Under the pieces are notes generated by a model. It did no database searches. It was not told where the DNA came from and saw nothing but the letters and a program-made list of their open reading frames with translations. A stretch of 64,000 nt of DNA from Galbula dea (Eukaryota > Chordata > Aves > Piciformes > Galbulidae), in contig VWZX01001133.1 in NCBI GenBank assembly GCA_013399015.1, positions 248,001 through 312,000 on the forward strand, in the 5' to 3' direction. Position 1 is the stretch's first letter, and every line of letters starts with the position of its first letter. This document shows positions 25,801 through 37,800 of the stretch, piece by piece. A program made the position numbers and the translations under genes.

Positions 25801-28800
25801 AGCAAATCTCTCTCAAGACTTTGATCAGCAGAGATGACCTTCATCATAGTTTGATAAGCTAGAAAATTCATATCAAAATTGAGTACTTTCTGGTGGATAT
25901 TACTACAGTTTAGAGATCACCCTGCTTCTGTCTGTCTCTTTTTAGTATCGTCCCTTGCCCATGATTCCTTGGCACTAGATACCAAGCTGATGTGTAGCTA
26001 CTCAGTCAAAGAGTTCATTTTAAGAATACCTGTAGAAAAGTTCTAATGCACAACAAGAGGACACAACTTCCTCTGGGAGTTTCACCACCACTGGGGGCTT
26101 TTGCATGGAATAACACCTTAAGAGCTTTGAAACCATTTCATTTTCAGCACTGAATAGGTACTGTGCTTAAAAACATTTGACTACTACATGACTACAACCA
26201 AGGAGCTTTGTGAACTGCTGTGGCAGAGGGTTGGACTAGGTGATCTTTTGAGGTCCCTTCCCACTCCTAACGTTCTGTGATTCTGTGAGCTGCAGCAGCA
26301 GAACTTTGTGAGGTCACAGAGTAGATCACATTCTCACATTTGTCTTCCTGCTGTGACATAAGACAGTCCACTGTGTCACCAGCTCTTCATTAAAACAAAT
26401 GTCATTCATGCTCCAACGTTCTACAGCCCAGTGTTGTATGGCAAACACTGCCTGTGTATTTGTGCCTACAGTCTGGTTCTTGGTTTGAGTCCCAAATCAC
26501 ACTTGTACACAATAACACTGCTTAGCCAAAATGCATTCAGTTCCATCACACTAACATACTGGAGCCTCAGATACACATCTGAAAATGGTTTAACACAGTT
26601 TTCTCCTCCTAGGGTCAGCATTCATTTAAGATTTTAGGGTTTTTTTTAATTCAATAATCCACTTTTTCAGATGGCATCATCTGCTCATTCTCCTCACATT
26701 TGGTCTTTCCACACACTTTTCAGAGTGCTGCCACTGCAAAGAGACTGCAGTATACTAACAAATCCTCAATTACATGCTTAGTCTGCTGTTGGTTTCTTTA
26801 ATACATTAATAAAGCTATAAATTCTGAAGTGTGGATCTTATCAGTAGCATCTGTTGCTGTATGTGCACAGGCATCATCTGAGCCTGATAAAGTGCATGTG
26901 TGTTGCTTTACTGAGCAGCTGAAAAATACACCTCGAGAATAAGGGCTTGAAAAATCCTCCAGCTCAGAGAAATGAAAACAACTTCACTAGGAGAATCCTC
27001 TGCAGTTAGAAAAACTGGAGGCTTGGCCATCTGGCCTGTGTTTCATAGGCAGTCCTTGCCTTGCTGGATGGAGCCCCCAGGGAATCATTTTCTTTGTCTG
27101 GGGAGCAGGCCCTTTACAAGTGCTATTCGCAGAATAAAATACTTTTACCCTCTGCAAGTCAGAAGGCAGAATCCGAGCCTCTGTTTTTAACACAGAAACC
27201 CACAACAGAAACCTAAATAAACACTTGCTTGCTTTTTCTCCACATAAACTACCTTTATTTTGGTCAGTAATTAACACTTGTGGCTGAACCAGTTTGCCTG
27301 CTTAGTCTTAAGACCCAGGCTTAATTTTTATTCCGAGTGTTGCAGCTGAAAGCATATCTCATGGGACCTCAAAGCAAGTGCTACAATTGCTTTGTGCATT
27401 CTTGCTATCCAATTTCATTGCTGTCTTACTGACAATTTTCACTGCTTGACCTTGGTGGTTCTGTTGTCTCTTCCTCTCAGTGCTCTCAAGAAGACATTGC
27501 AGATAAACTCGGCATGGAGCTCTCTGCCACGCAAGCAGTGCGCATAGCGAACCCCAAAACGGCCGAGTTCCAGGTGAGACCATTCCCACCAGGTTTGGGC
27601 AGCAGCATTGTCCCAGAGTCTCTCCTGCCAGAGGAGAGAACTAGCAGGAAATACAGTGAATAACCTGGAGAGTTACTGTGCCTGCAGTAAAGAGGATGTG
27701 CATATTCCTGTGCTGAACTTGCTAGCGCTCACCTTCTGTTGCTCCTGGGTGTGAAATGCTGGCAGCTTTTCAGTGAAGGAAAAGCCTGTGCTCTGGATGA
27801 CAGGAGGTGGCAAAATGAGAGACTGATCAACTTTTGGGATCAGCCAACATGATTGATCCCACATTTAGAATAAATTCAATGTAAATGGAACAAGCAGACC
27901 TGGCAACTTCTAACCTGCCTGAGCTCTGCATAGGAAATGTGGTTTTAAAATCATTAACCATTATTACTCCTAATCATTATTGCTCCATTTCTGGGTCATT
28001 TGATCTTTGCTAGAGCAGAGAGTAGGAGCTCAAGAACAGCATCCTCAGCAATTCTGATAACAGCCTCAAGTGTGCCTGCAGTTTTTGTGTTTCTTTTAGA
28101 GAGTGTTTTTAAAAAGATCCTTTCTTTAGTTTACAGGGAAGTTAAACTTAGAAACAAAAGGAAAAAGCTTCTAACTGAAGAAATAAAAAGGTAAACACTC
28201 TTTAGAAAGGTTTAGCCAAGTTCCAGCAGTCTGTGGGTATTACTGTTTTGCCCCTTGAGGAAGACGATCTTGAGGGGAAAAACCCCACAAGGGTCCAGAG
28301 CACAAGTGTTGTGAGGAGCAGCTGAGGGAACTGGGGTTGGTTAGCCTGGAGAGGAGGAGGCGCAGGGGAGACCTTCTGACTCTCTCCAACTCCCTGAAAG
28401 GAGGATGGAGTGAGGGGAGGTTGGTCTCTTCTCCCAGGCCAGGTATCAAGCACTAAGATGAGAGGAAACAGACTCAAGTTGGACCGGGGGAGGTTTAGGT
28501 TGGACGTTAGGAAGGTATTTGACTTGCAGCGTTGCTGTTTGTCCTGCAGGTGGCACGTACCACCCTCCTTCCTGGGCTGCTGAAAACCATCGCTGCTAAC
28601 AGAAAGATGCCCTTGCCTCTCAAACTCTTTGAGATCTCTGACATTGTACTGAAAGATCCTAACACAGGTAAGAGAAAGTTCCTCAAAATCTTTTGCTGAT
28701 GGAAGTAACCTTTACATGCCAGGTGGTAGTGGCAAGTGAATCTGTATTAGGTGTTCAAAACCCACCATCAATGTAGTGTGTAAGTGCACAACACAAGAGT

Positions 28801-31800
28801 TAAGAGATTGGCCTAACAGCCTAGATTTTACAGTGGCTGCAGATATGTTCCATTTCAATATTCTTTCAGAACTGCAAGTGGGTATGTTGCCAGTATTTTT
28901 AGGCATCTAAATATACCTTAAAATCTTTCAAGAATACTGCAAGGATAAGCACCAGACCATCCTGCACCAAAAAAAGAACCTGCTCTAAGTTGCTTAGGTT
29001 GAGGCAGTTGTTTTGACTTGTTGTTAATCTAGTGATCCTTTGTATTCTTATCAGGGAAGTAACTCAGGGAGTAAGAAATGGTTTTGATTGGAAGAGACCT
29101 TTCAGATCACCAAGTCCCACTGCCAGGTCACCACTAAATCATGGCCCTCAGCACCACATCTCATGGCTTTGAAATCTCTCCAGGGATGGTGACCCCACCG
29201 CTGCCTGGGCCAATGCCTAACCATTCTTGCAGGGAAGAAATTGTTCTTGATATCCAACCTAAACCTCCCCTGGCAAAACTTGAGCCCATTTCCTCTCATC
29301 CTGTTGCTTCTTCCTTGGGAGAAGAGACCAACCCCTACCTGGCTCCAACCTCCTTTCAGGGAGCTGGAGAGAGCGAGGAGGTCTCCCCTGACCCTCCTCT
29401 TTTCCAGACTAACCAACCCCAGTTCCCTTAGCTCCTCCTTACAACACTCGTGCTCTAGACCCTTCACCAGCTTTGTTGCCATTCCCTGGATACACTCCAG
29501 CACCTCAATGTCCTTCTTGGAATGAGGATCCCAAAACTGAAGCCAGGATTTGAGGTGCAGCCTCACCTATGTGGTGTTTTAGGGGAAAATGAGGGTGCAC
29601 ACTACAGCTTTGCCAGGGAGGAAGCTCATGTGCCCTGAGTTAAGCTCTGAATGAAGCTTTGCCTCAGTGAGAAAGGTTGACATTGCACTAAGTACAGCAG
29701 CAGAAATGCTTCTGTTTCATTATCTGGTTTCAGCCTTCAGTGGTTGTGTGTAAGGTATCAGGGATCTGCAAAACAAAGGTTTACATACAGCATAAACAAA
29801 ATGGCAAGTAAATTGCTTTGGTAATGAACTTAATTTGTAGATTATTTTTAAAGGGAAAGAAAAAACCAAGCCTTGCCAAGCAAAATAAGCAGTTTTAGTA
29901 AACCATGGAGGGTTTTTTTTATTAAACACAGACAGTTTGGTGGTGCAGTCCTTCCCTGTTGGGCATGCAGTCAGCCAGAACAGAGCAAACCCTGGTACAG
30001 ATGGCAGAAGAGCACCAGCATTCCTCAGAGCCAAGGGCAGGGCTGTTTATCTTGGATCAAAGGAGCACATTTGGTCTGCTTTTAGAAAATTTTGCAAGTT
30101 AAATTGTTACTTTTGGTTTGTATGTGTTAATTGCAGCTCCTGAAAGCTCTCATTTATGTGGATGGCTGCTTCCCAGTTTTGGAAAGGCTGATTTTGTAGT
30201 GTACTTGATGGGGAGGAAGATGAAAGAGAGCAGCAGCTTTGTGCCCTGTGCTCTCAGGCAGAGGGCTGAGCACTTGCAAACTGACAAGGCTGTCTCAAAG
30301 TGTTATTAGTGTTGTGTTTAGGGTAAACTACTCTCTTTCCCAAGTTTAATTCCAAAATTAAACTTGCCCAAGAAAGACTTTGAAAGGGGAGGAGGGAGAG
30401 AGAAGTCCCTGGTAACTCTGCACACACTGCAAGACATGGAGTTGTCCTCTCACATATGGAATGAGATTTCCTGCAGAGCACTTATGTCATCAGACTGACT
30501 AATTTAATTTGATTATTTCATGATTTTGGCATGCAGGATTTCCAATTAATAATTTAAAAAGTATGGGTCCAAAAGAGGGCTGACAGAAACTGTATTGGAA
30601 ATGGCATCTTGCAGTCATTCCTGTGTGAATGAACCTAGCTCTGCCTTTCAGTCAAATTTCCCTTCTTACACAGACCTGATGCTCACCAAGGTGAGCTGGA
30701 CATGTTTCTCTTCAGACAGAGCTGGCAGAAAGGTTTGCTGCCCTAAATTGGCACAATGTGTGCCAGATCTAGTATAACTAAATGGAACCCAATCCCTGCA
30801 GAAATGTTTCTTCTGAAGGCAGAAGGAAATGTGCTGATGCTGATCCTGCTACTCAGCATTTGTGTGGTTAACTTGTGACACTAGGTAGTCACTTCTGGAA
30901 GGATGGTTACAGTAGTTCAGCATAGAAATCATCACTTTAGAGCACCAGTCCTAACAGAGAACACCCCTTCTCTCCCTTACCACAACAGAGGAAACAATCC
31001 ACTAGAGAATCACCTCTGAGCAGTGATCTGGGAAGCTCTGGCAAGCTTACAGCAGCACACATTGAGCACAGTTTACATCACTTGTCAGAAGAGCTGCTGC
31101 CATCATTTGAAGCATTTTCCAAAGTGTCTGGAAGGCAGAAGATAGTTGGGAATGTGTGTGTGAGGCTAGGAGCCAGGTGCCTGCTTGCAGAGCCCCAAGT
31201 CCTCTCTCTGAAGCAGCTCTCCTGAGGAAGAGGGCAGCATACAGCACTGCTTTACCTTCCTCTGTGCTCCTTTGGCTCACAGCTGCCCCCTCCTTGGGAC
31301 TGGTTTCAGCAGCATCCCCAGGAAGTGCTTTGAAGTCTCAGAAATACACACACATAAATAGATATAATTTGGGTTGACATACTTGGCAGGCTCATTTGAA
31401 AACTAGAAATGTTTCATGGCATGACACAAGAGATCTCTTAAGTGAGTTACAGAGGGCTGAAGCATTTCTAACATCTGCCAGCTTTTGCCCTACAGTTCCT
31501 AGTACTTTATTTTTTCCCTCCCCATTGCCTGGAGTGAATGAATTTCTTGTGCTGCAATATAACTCTGTCAAGGAGTGAGATTATAACACAGCTTTTTTGG
31601 ATGCTGGAAGATGCATCCTTCCCTTTACCAAAGGTTTCTACAGTTGCAAACACTAGGCATAGAAATGGTTATATGTTTGTTTTCTGGTGCTTTAGTTCAG
31701 AAACAGTGATCTGAAGATACCACTGATGACCTGAATAACAATGAAATTAAAATTCATAGAATCATTAAGGTTGGAAAAGACCTTGAAGAGCATCAAGTCC

Positions 31801-34800
31801 AACCATTAACCTAACACTGCCAAGTCACCACTAAACCATGGCCCTCAACACCACATCTCCATGGATTTTTTGGAACCCCTGCAGGGATGGTGACTCCACC
31901 ACTGCCCTGGGCAGCCTGGGCCAGGGCTTAACCACTCTTCCACGGAATACTTTGGGCCTAATATCCAACCTAACCCTCTCCTGGCACAACTGGAGGCCAT
32001 CTCCTCTTGTTCTAATGCTTGTTCCTGATTTTGTAAGTTTAAAAGAGAAAACCATCTTTTGATGAAATCATCATCATGAATAATCAATATTGTAAAGGCA
32101 GAGCAGGGAGAAGGCAAGGCTTTGACTTCAGAAACTGTCCAGAGTGGGACACACTTGTGTCACAGCCTTGAGTTTGTGCAGTGGGGCACATTTTTCTTTG
32201 TGCAAGATGATGATGAAAAGCATCAGCTGTGATTTGGAAGCCTGTGTGAGTGCAGATCTTGTCATACCTCACCATGCTGATGCCATTACTCATTTTGAGC
32301 TGGGGGCTAGTTGTTTTGCAGCCCAGTTCTGCAAGTGTTTAGCTTTCTCACCAGCATCACAAGTTTCTTGAGGCTTAGTAAGTGTTTGCTTTTTGGCCAC
32401 TCTGCTTTTAGCAGTTTCTTTACCAGGTAACTATATACTTGGTGTCTCTCACTGTGTAAAAGACACTTGTAGGTAACAATCCTGTTTCCTGCCCAGGGCA
32501 TAAGATACTTTACATCTTTCTTTACACTTCTGACTGTGAGAATCCAGTGGGTTACAGAAATCCCATTCTTTCCTCAGATCATGTCAAAGAAGCCATTTGA
32601 CAGCCTCCTTTCTCCTTGCAGCCCCAAGTGCCTGACAGACAAGCAGAAGAAAACAGATGCAAAAGGCAAGATGGAAAGCATGATAAAGTTTCCTAGATAA
32701 CATAATTGTGTTTCCTTCTTCTTCAGATGTAGGTGCAAGAAACTACAGGCATTTCTGTGCAGTTTACTACAACAAGAGCCCAGGGTTTGAGATCATCCAT
32801 GGTTTGCTGGACAGGGTCATGCAGCTTCTTGAGGTGCCACCGGATGAAGAGAAGGGCTACACGATCAAGGCAGCTGAAGGTAAGGAAGGCAGAGCTCTGC
32901 AGGGTACAACAGAGGCTGTCCTGGAACTCAGAGGTTCCCCTACAACCTAAGATGAATTTTTGGATGTTCTCAGCAGCACGGACTAAGGATTACTATTACT
33001 AGATATGCTCTCACACTGGAGCATGATGAAATGCTAATGAGAGGGCACTGACTGCATTCCCTGACTGTAAAATGGGATTGCTGTCTTTGGTGAGCTATTC
33101 TGGGAAGGTTTACATGAACTGGGAGCTGACAGCTGACCTACAGGAAAGCATGTGACATGAGCTTTGTGGACAGTTCATAATGAACGAATTAATTAAGGGT
33201 AGGTAGGAATTCACTGGAGTGATGAATATGCCAGACACCCACTGGATGCTCTTTGGCTAACAGTGCCTGGAAAAGACAACTTCTTACACTTTATCTTTTA
33301 GTTTAGAGCTGTATCTATAGCTTTTCTTGGCATGTACTCTCTATTTAGTTATCCATATAAAGTTAGATCATAGAATCAAAGCTTGGAATATACCTCTAAG
33401 ATTATTGAGTCCAACTATTAATCTAATACTGCCAAGTCACCACTAAACCATGGCCCTCAGCACCACATCTACATGGTTTTTGAGCACTTCCTTGGATGGT
33501 GACTCCACCATTGCCTGGGCAGCTGTGTCAGTGCCTACCCACTCTTTCAGGGAAGAAATTCTTCCCAGTATCTAATCTAAACCTCTTCTGGCACAACTTG
33601 AGGCCATTTCCTCTTGTCCTATCGCTTGTCACCTAGGAGAAGAGACCAAGCCCCACCTCGTTCCAACCTCCTTCCAGGGAGTTGCAGAGAGTGAGAAGGT
33701 CTCCTCTGAGCCTTCTCTTCTCCAAGCTAACCAAGCCTAGTTCCCTCAGCTGCTCCTCACAACACTTGTGCTCTGGACCCTTCCCCAGCTTTCATTGCCC
33801 TTCTTTGGACACATTCCAACACCTCAATTTCCTCCTTGGAATGAGAGGCCCAAAACTGAAGCCAGGATTTGAGGTGCAGCCTCACTAGTGCCCAGTGCAG
33901 GGGCACTGTATAAAAATATATCTCTATATATGCCTTATCTCTTTTGCTCAGAGAGCTGCTGTCTTTGAGACTGAACCTTCTGCTTAGACAAGCAGTTGTA
34001 TAACAGCTCTCTTCCTTCTCCAGACAGGGTGAGCACATGAATTAAAAATAACATCCTTAAGTGCAAAACCTCCTCTGTGTGTGTGCATATGCATGCAAGA
34101 GAGGAAGCAAGCAGGCTGACCCCATTACTTCATTGAGAGAGAGACTAGGGTGATGCAGGAGAGCAAGCAGTGAATCTCTTCTGCCACTGGAAATACCAGT
34201 GTAGTAAAGCCAGCAGGGAAAGGCAAGAGCACAGGAAGAGCAGCTCTGAGTCTGCTCACACATCACACATTGGTGTTCAGAGATGGGAGATTCAGCTTGA
34301 AGCAGTGCCTCCATTCTGCAGTCCCTGGAGCAAGTGGCACTGCCAGTCCCTGGCAGCCTGAGTTTGCCTATTGAGAGAACTTGAATGAGGAATTGAGAGG
34401 TTTCCTTGGTTTGCAGTGCACTGCCAAGATGCCAAACTCAACACCTCAGCTAAGGCTTCTGCTACCACTGTAATGCACATTTCTGTCATCTCTACTGATG
34501 CTTCCCTCCCTCCCCCCTCCTGTTTTTTTGGCAGAGTGCTGTTTTGCTCTGTATTATTTAGGCAGAGTCTCAGAGCTTAGAATATTGTTAATAGAATCAT
34601 GGCATGGGTTGGGTTGGAAAGGACCTTTCAAGGTCCTTAGTAGGATTTGCAGGTTAACCAGAGGAGCCTTTGAACAGTTGTACTTTTTGTTCTAATTCTA
34701 CCAGGCACAGAACAGTTAACAGCAAAGCTTATTTGGAAGGAGGGTGCAGGGGTAGGGGGGGTTAGAAGAACCTCTGGGAGTTGGATACTCTGCTGTCAAA

Positions 34801-37800
34801 CCAAACTTAGATTCCTTCCTGGTTTCCCAGCTCTTCTGTAGCTCATTTTTGAGCAGACATAGCAAGAGTTCACTGAAAAGCTTTGCAAGTGTTTTCTATT
34901 TTGTCCTGTAACATTCCAGTTTCTTGATGCATCATTGAAAGAGAGCCCTCCAAAGCTAAGCCTGCCACAGTGAAGAAGTTATTTCTAGACACAAGTGCTG
35001 TTTGGGATTCCTGATGCTGTGGGATCCCTAACACCCATTCCAAATCCCTGCATTCCCATGGCATTACTCCACAATGCCTGGAGTGTGAAGGCTGGATTAT
35101 GCCTTGTCATATGCAATATATTAGAAGCAGTTTGTGGCTTTTGGCTCTAGACACACACACAGAGAAGTGCCTGCTCCTTTCAGCAGTGATTCAGAAACTC
35201 TCCTGGGATGGAGTGTAGATTCCTTGCAGTTCTCCTGACATTGGCTTTAACCTTGGTACCAATGCAGGCACCTGATACTCTGGTGCCACAGAGAATGCAG
35301 CAGCACTGCACCAACTCCCTCCAAGACCTTCACTGCAGAGATGGAAGTCAAAGGAGCTCAGGGGATTTTCTTTGGCTGTGTCTTGTGTGTTTGGGGTTTT
35401 TTTGTTTTAAACTTTGCAATCTGCAGTTGAGCATTTGGGAAGTGTCCCTGGGTGATGGAACAAGGGCAAATGGAGGGGAAAAATATCCAAACAAATCCTG
35501 TAGCTTCTGAAGAGACTGCAGGATCCTGAACTAATTCAGGAGAACAGTGCAAGCAACCTCAGAGGTTTTCCTTCAGGCCATCACATTGGGCATGGATTTT
35601 TAGGTTCAGCTTTGGGGAGCATGACTCTTGTTATTGTCTGTGCCACACTGAAATGTCTACAGTGAGAAATGGGTTTAGAAGTGGGACTTAGAATAAAATC
35701 CTAGGTACTTTTTTTGTGTGTGATCTTCATCAGAACTGAGGACTAGAAGGCACCACAGTCTAAAGGCAGGGGTTTAATCCAGTATTTGTTCCTTGTGTAG
35801 CTGGTTAAAATAGTTCCTGTGATTACTGGGAAACAACATAGGGCAAGAATGTTGGTTTAAATGAGCAACAGGAGATGTGTTCGGCACATCTTTGCCTCTT
35901 TTCCAAATGCACTTTGAAAACTAAAATGTCTCTACTGCAGTTCTCCTTGGTCCATATGTGCAGAGCATGGTTATTTAAGCTCCTTCTGTTCCCCCAACAC
36001 CTAAGTGCCCTGTGCTGTGACCTTAGGGTCAGAGCCTTTCTGCCTTTGTAGCAACACCTGTGGGGAAAAAAAAAAAAAAGAGTACAGATGCTAGAAAATC
36101 TGGGTGAAATTGTGATGTTTCCCTGGCCTTTGCACCTCACTTTGGTGTAATCTGAGCTAGGTAATAAATGGAGAAGAGCTTTTCAGGGCAGCCCTAAGGA
36201 AGAGGGAGGTTTGAGTGACTGAACTCAAGGATTTCAACATCCCTTTGGCACTCAGAGCATTTCAGGTTCTTAAATTTACTCATGGAACCACTTTTTTTTC
36301 CCTTATTGCTACTAATAATCAGCTCACTGAGGCAAAGCTTCATTTAGAGCTGAAACTCAGGGCACTGGAGCTTCCTCCCTGCCACAGCTGTAGCTTGGAC
36401 ACTTATTTTCCCCTAATACACTGTAGAGGTCAGGATACACCTCAAATATTGGGTCAGTTTTGGGCCCCTCATTCCAAGGAGGACATTGAGGTGCTGGAGT
36501 GTGTTCAAAGAAGGGCAGTGAAGCTGGTGAAGGGTCTAGAGCACAAGTGTTGTGCGGAGCATCTGAGGGAACTGGGTTTGTTCAGCCTGGAGAAGAGGAG
36601 GCTCAGGGGAGACCTTCTCACTCTCTCCAGCTCCCTGAAAGGAGGTTGGAGCCAGGTGGGGCTTGGGCTCTTCTCCCAAGGAAGAAGCAACAGGATGAGA
36701 GGAAATGGGCTCAGGTTTTGCCAGGGGAGGTTCAGGTTGGACACAAGGAACAATTTCTTCCCTGAAAGAGTTGTCAAGACCTGGCCCAGGCTGCCCAGGG
36801 CAGTGGTGGAGTCACCATCCCTGAAGGGGTTCAGAAACCATGGAGATGTGGTGCTGAGGCCCATGGTTTAGTGGTGACTTGGCAGTGTTAGGTTAATGGT
36901 TGGACTCAATGCTCTCAAGTCTTTTCCAACCTTAATGATTCCATGATTCTTATGAATTTCAGCTAACTCTTGGATTCCTCCCTCCCCCCCAAGTAAATAC
37001 CCATCCCATTTACTCTCTTCAGGTAATCAATAGCCTAAAGGTGAGAAGTCAGCCTGTGTTCAGCATAACTGTGGAGTTGCTAAGTGCATGCCAAGTTTGA
37101 CTTCCTGCAGTAGTTGACAGTTGGCTTTCAAATAAACTAAGCAGAACTTGCACTCCCTTCTCTTTCCTGCCCTTGTTAAATGAAAGGGGTGGTAAAGAGG
37201 AGAACATTTTAATTCCACACCAAATCACAGTAGGAGCTTCTCATGTGCTAAGGTTGAGCTGTGAAATTAGAGGTGTAATGGTTATCTCCATAACTAAGAG
37301 CATCAATAAACATTTGCTTTTCTAACACTAATTACACCACAAACATCTTTAGGAAGAGGATTTAGGCTGTGAACCTCAAGTCACAAGGCACAGGGAGGGA
37401 AGTCATGGACTAATTCTGAGATCCATGCAGCATTGAACGCTGGCATCTATCTCTGGTGACCAGTTCAAACTGGGAGGCTGTCTTACACAAGTGTTTTAGT
37501 GCCTGTGTTGAACTTGGCATTATTAATACCTGTTTTATTTTAAGGAGATTGATTCCTCTTAATGGCAAGTTTGGCTTTTCTGTTGCCTGCCTTGGCAGCC
37601 CCTGTGCTGTTCATGAATGTCAATAATTGTGTATTTACTCAGAGATAACTAAAGGAAATGTGCCAGTTTCACTGGGAAGCCTCCAAATACCACTTGTGAC
37701 ATATTAGAAGATACCAGTCACTTCTTAATCCATTTAATTGGCTTTTGTTTCCCTCACCCAGCATCAATCTAGATCATCCACCTTGGCAAACTGGCACCAC

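Larger units (their letters stand above)
25525..28549. other. FARSB introns 13 and 14
   Basis: The introns span 25525-27480 and 27574-28549. They contain a short CR1 3' tail (26219-26288) and the CR1 fragment abutting exon 15 (28290-28515). No other gene is seen. Confidence 0.78.
28668..32726. other. FARSB intron 15
   Basis: This 4.1 kb intron holds two antisense CR1 copies (29076-29567 and 31753-32020). The rest is unrecognised. No convincing coding sequence lies in it. Confidence 0.8.

Noticed and set aside
36215..36871. 218-codon open frame on the plus strand
   Set aside because: Most of it is the 3' part of a CR1 copy, with the standard CR1 blocks in order. Several similar CR1-derived frames occur (2594-2845, 29102-29566, 60157-60492). 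They are not genes.
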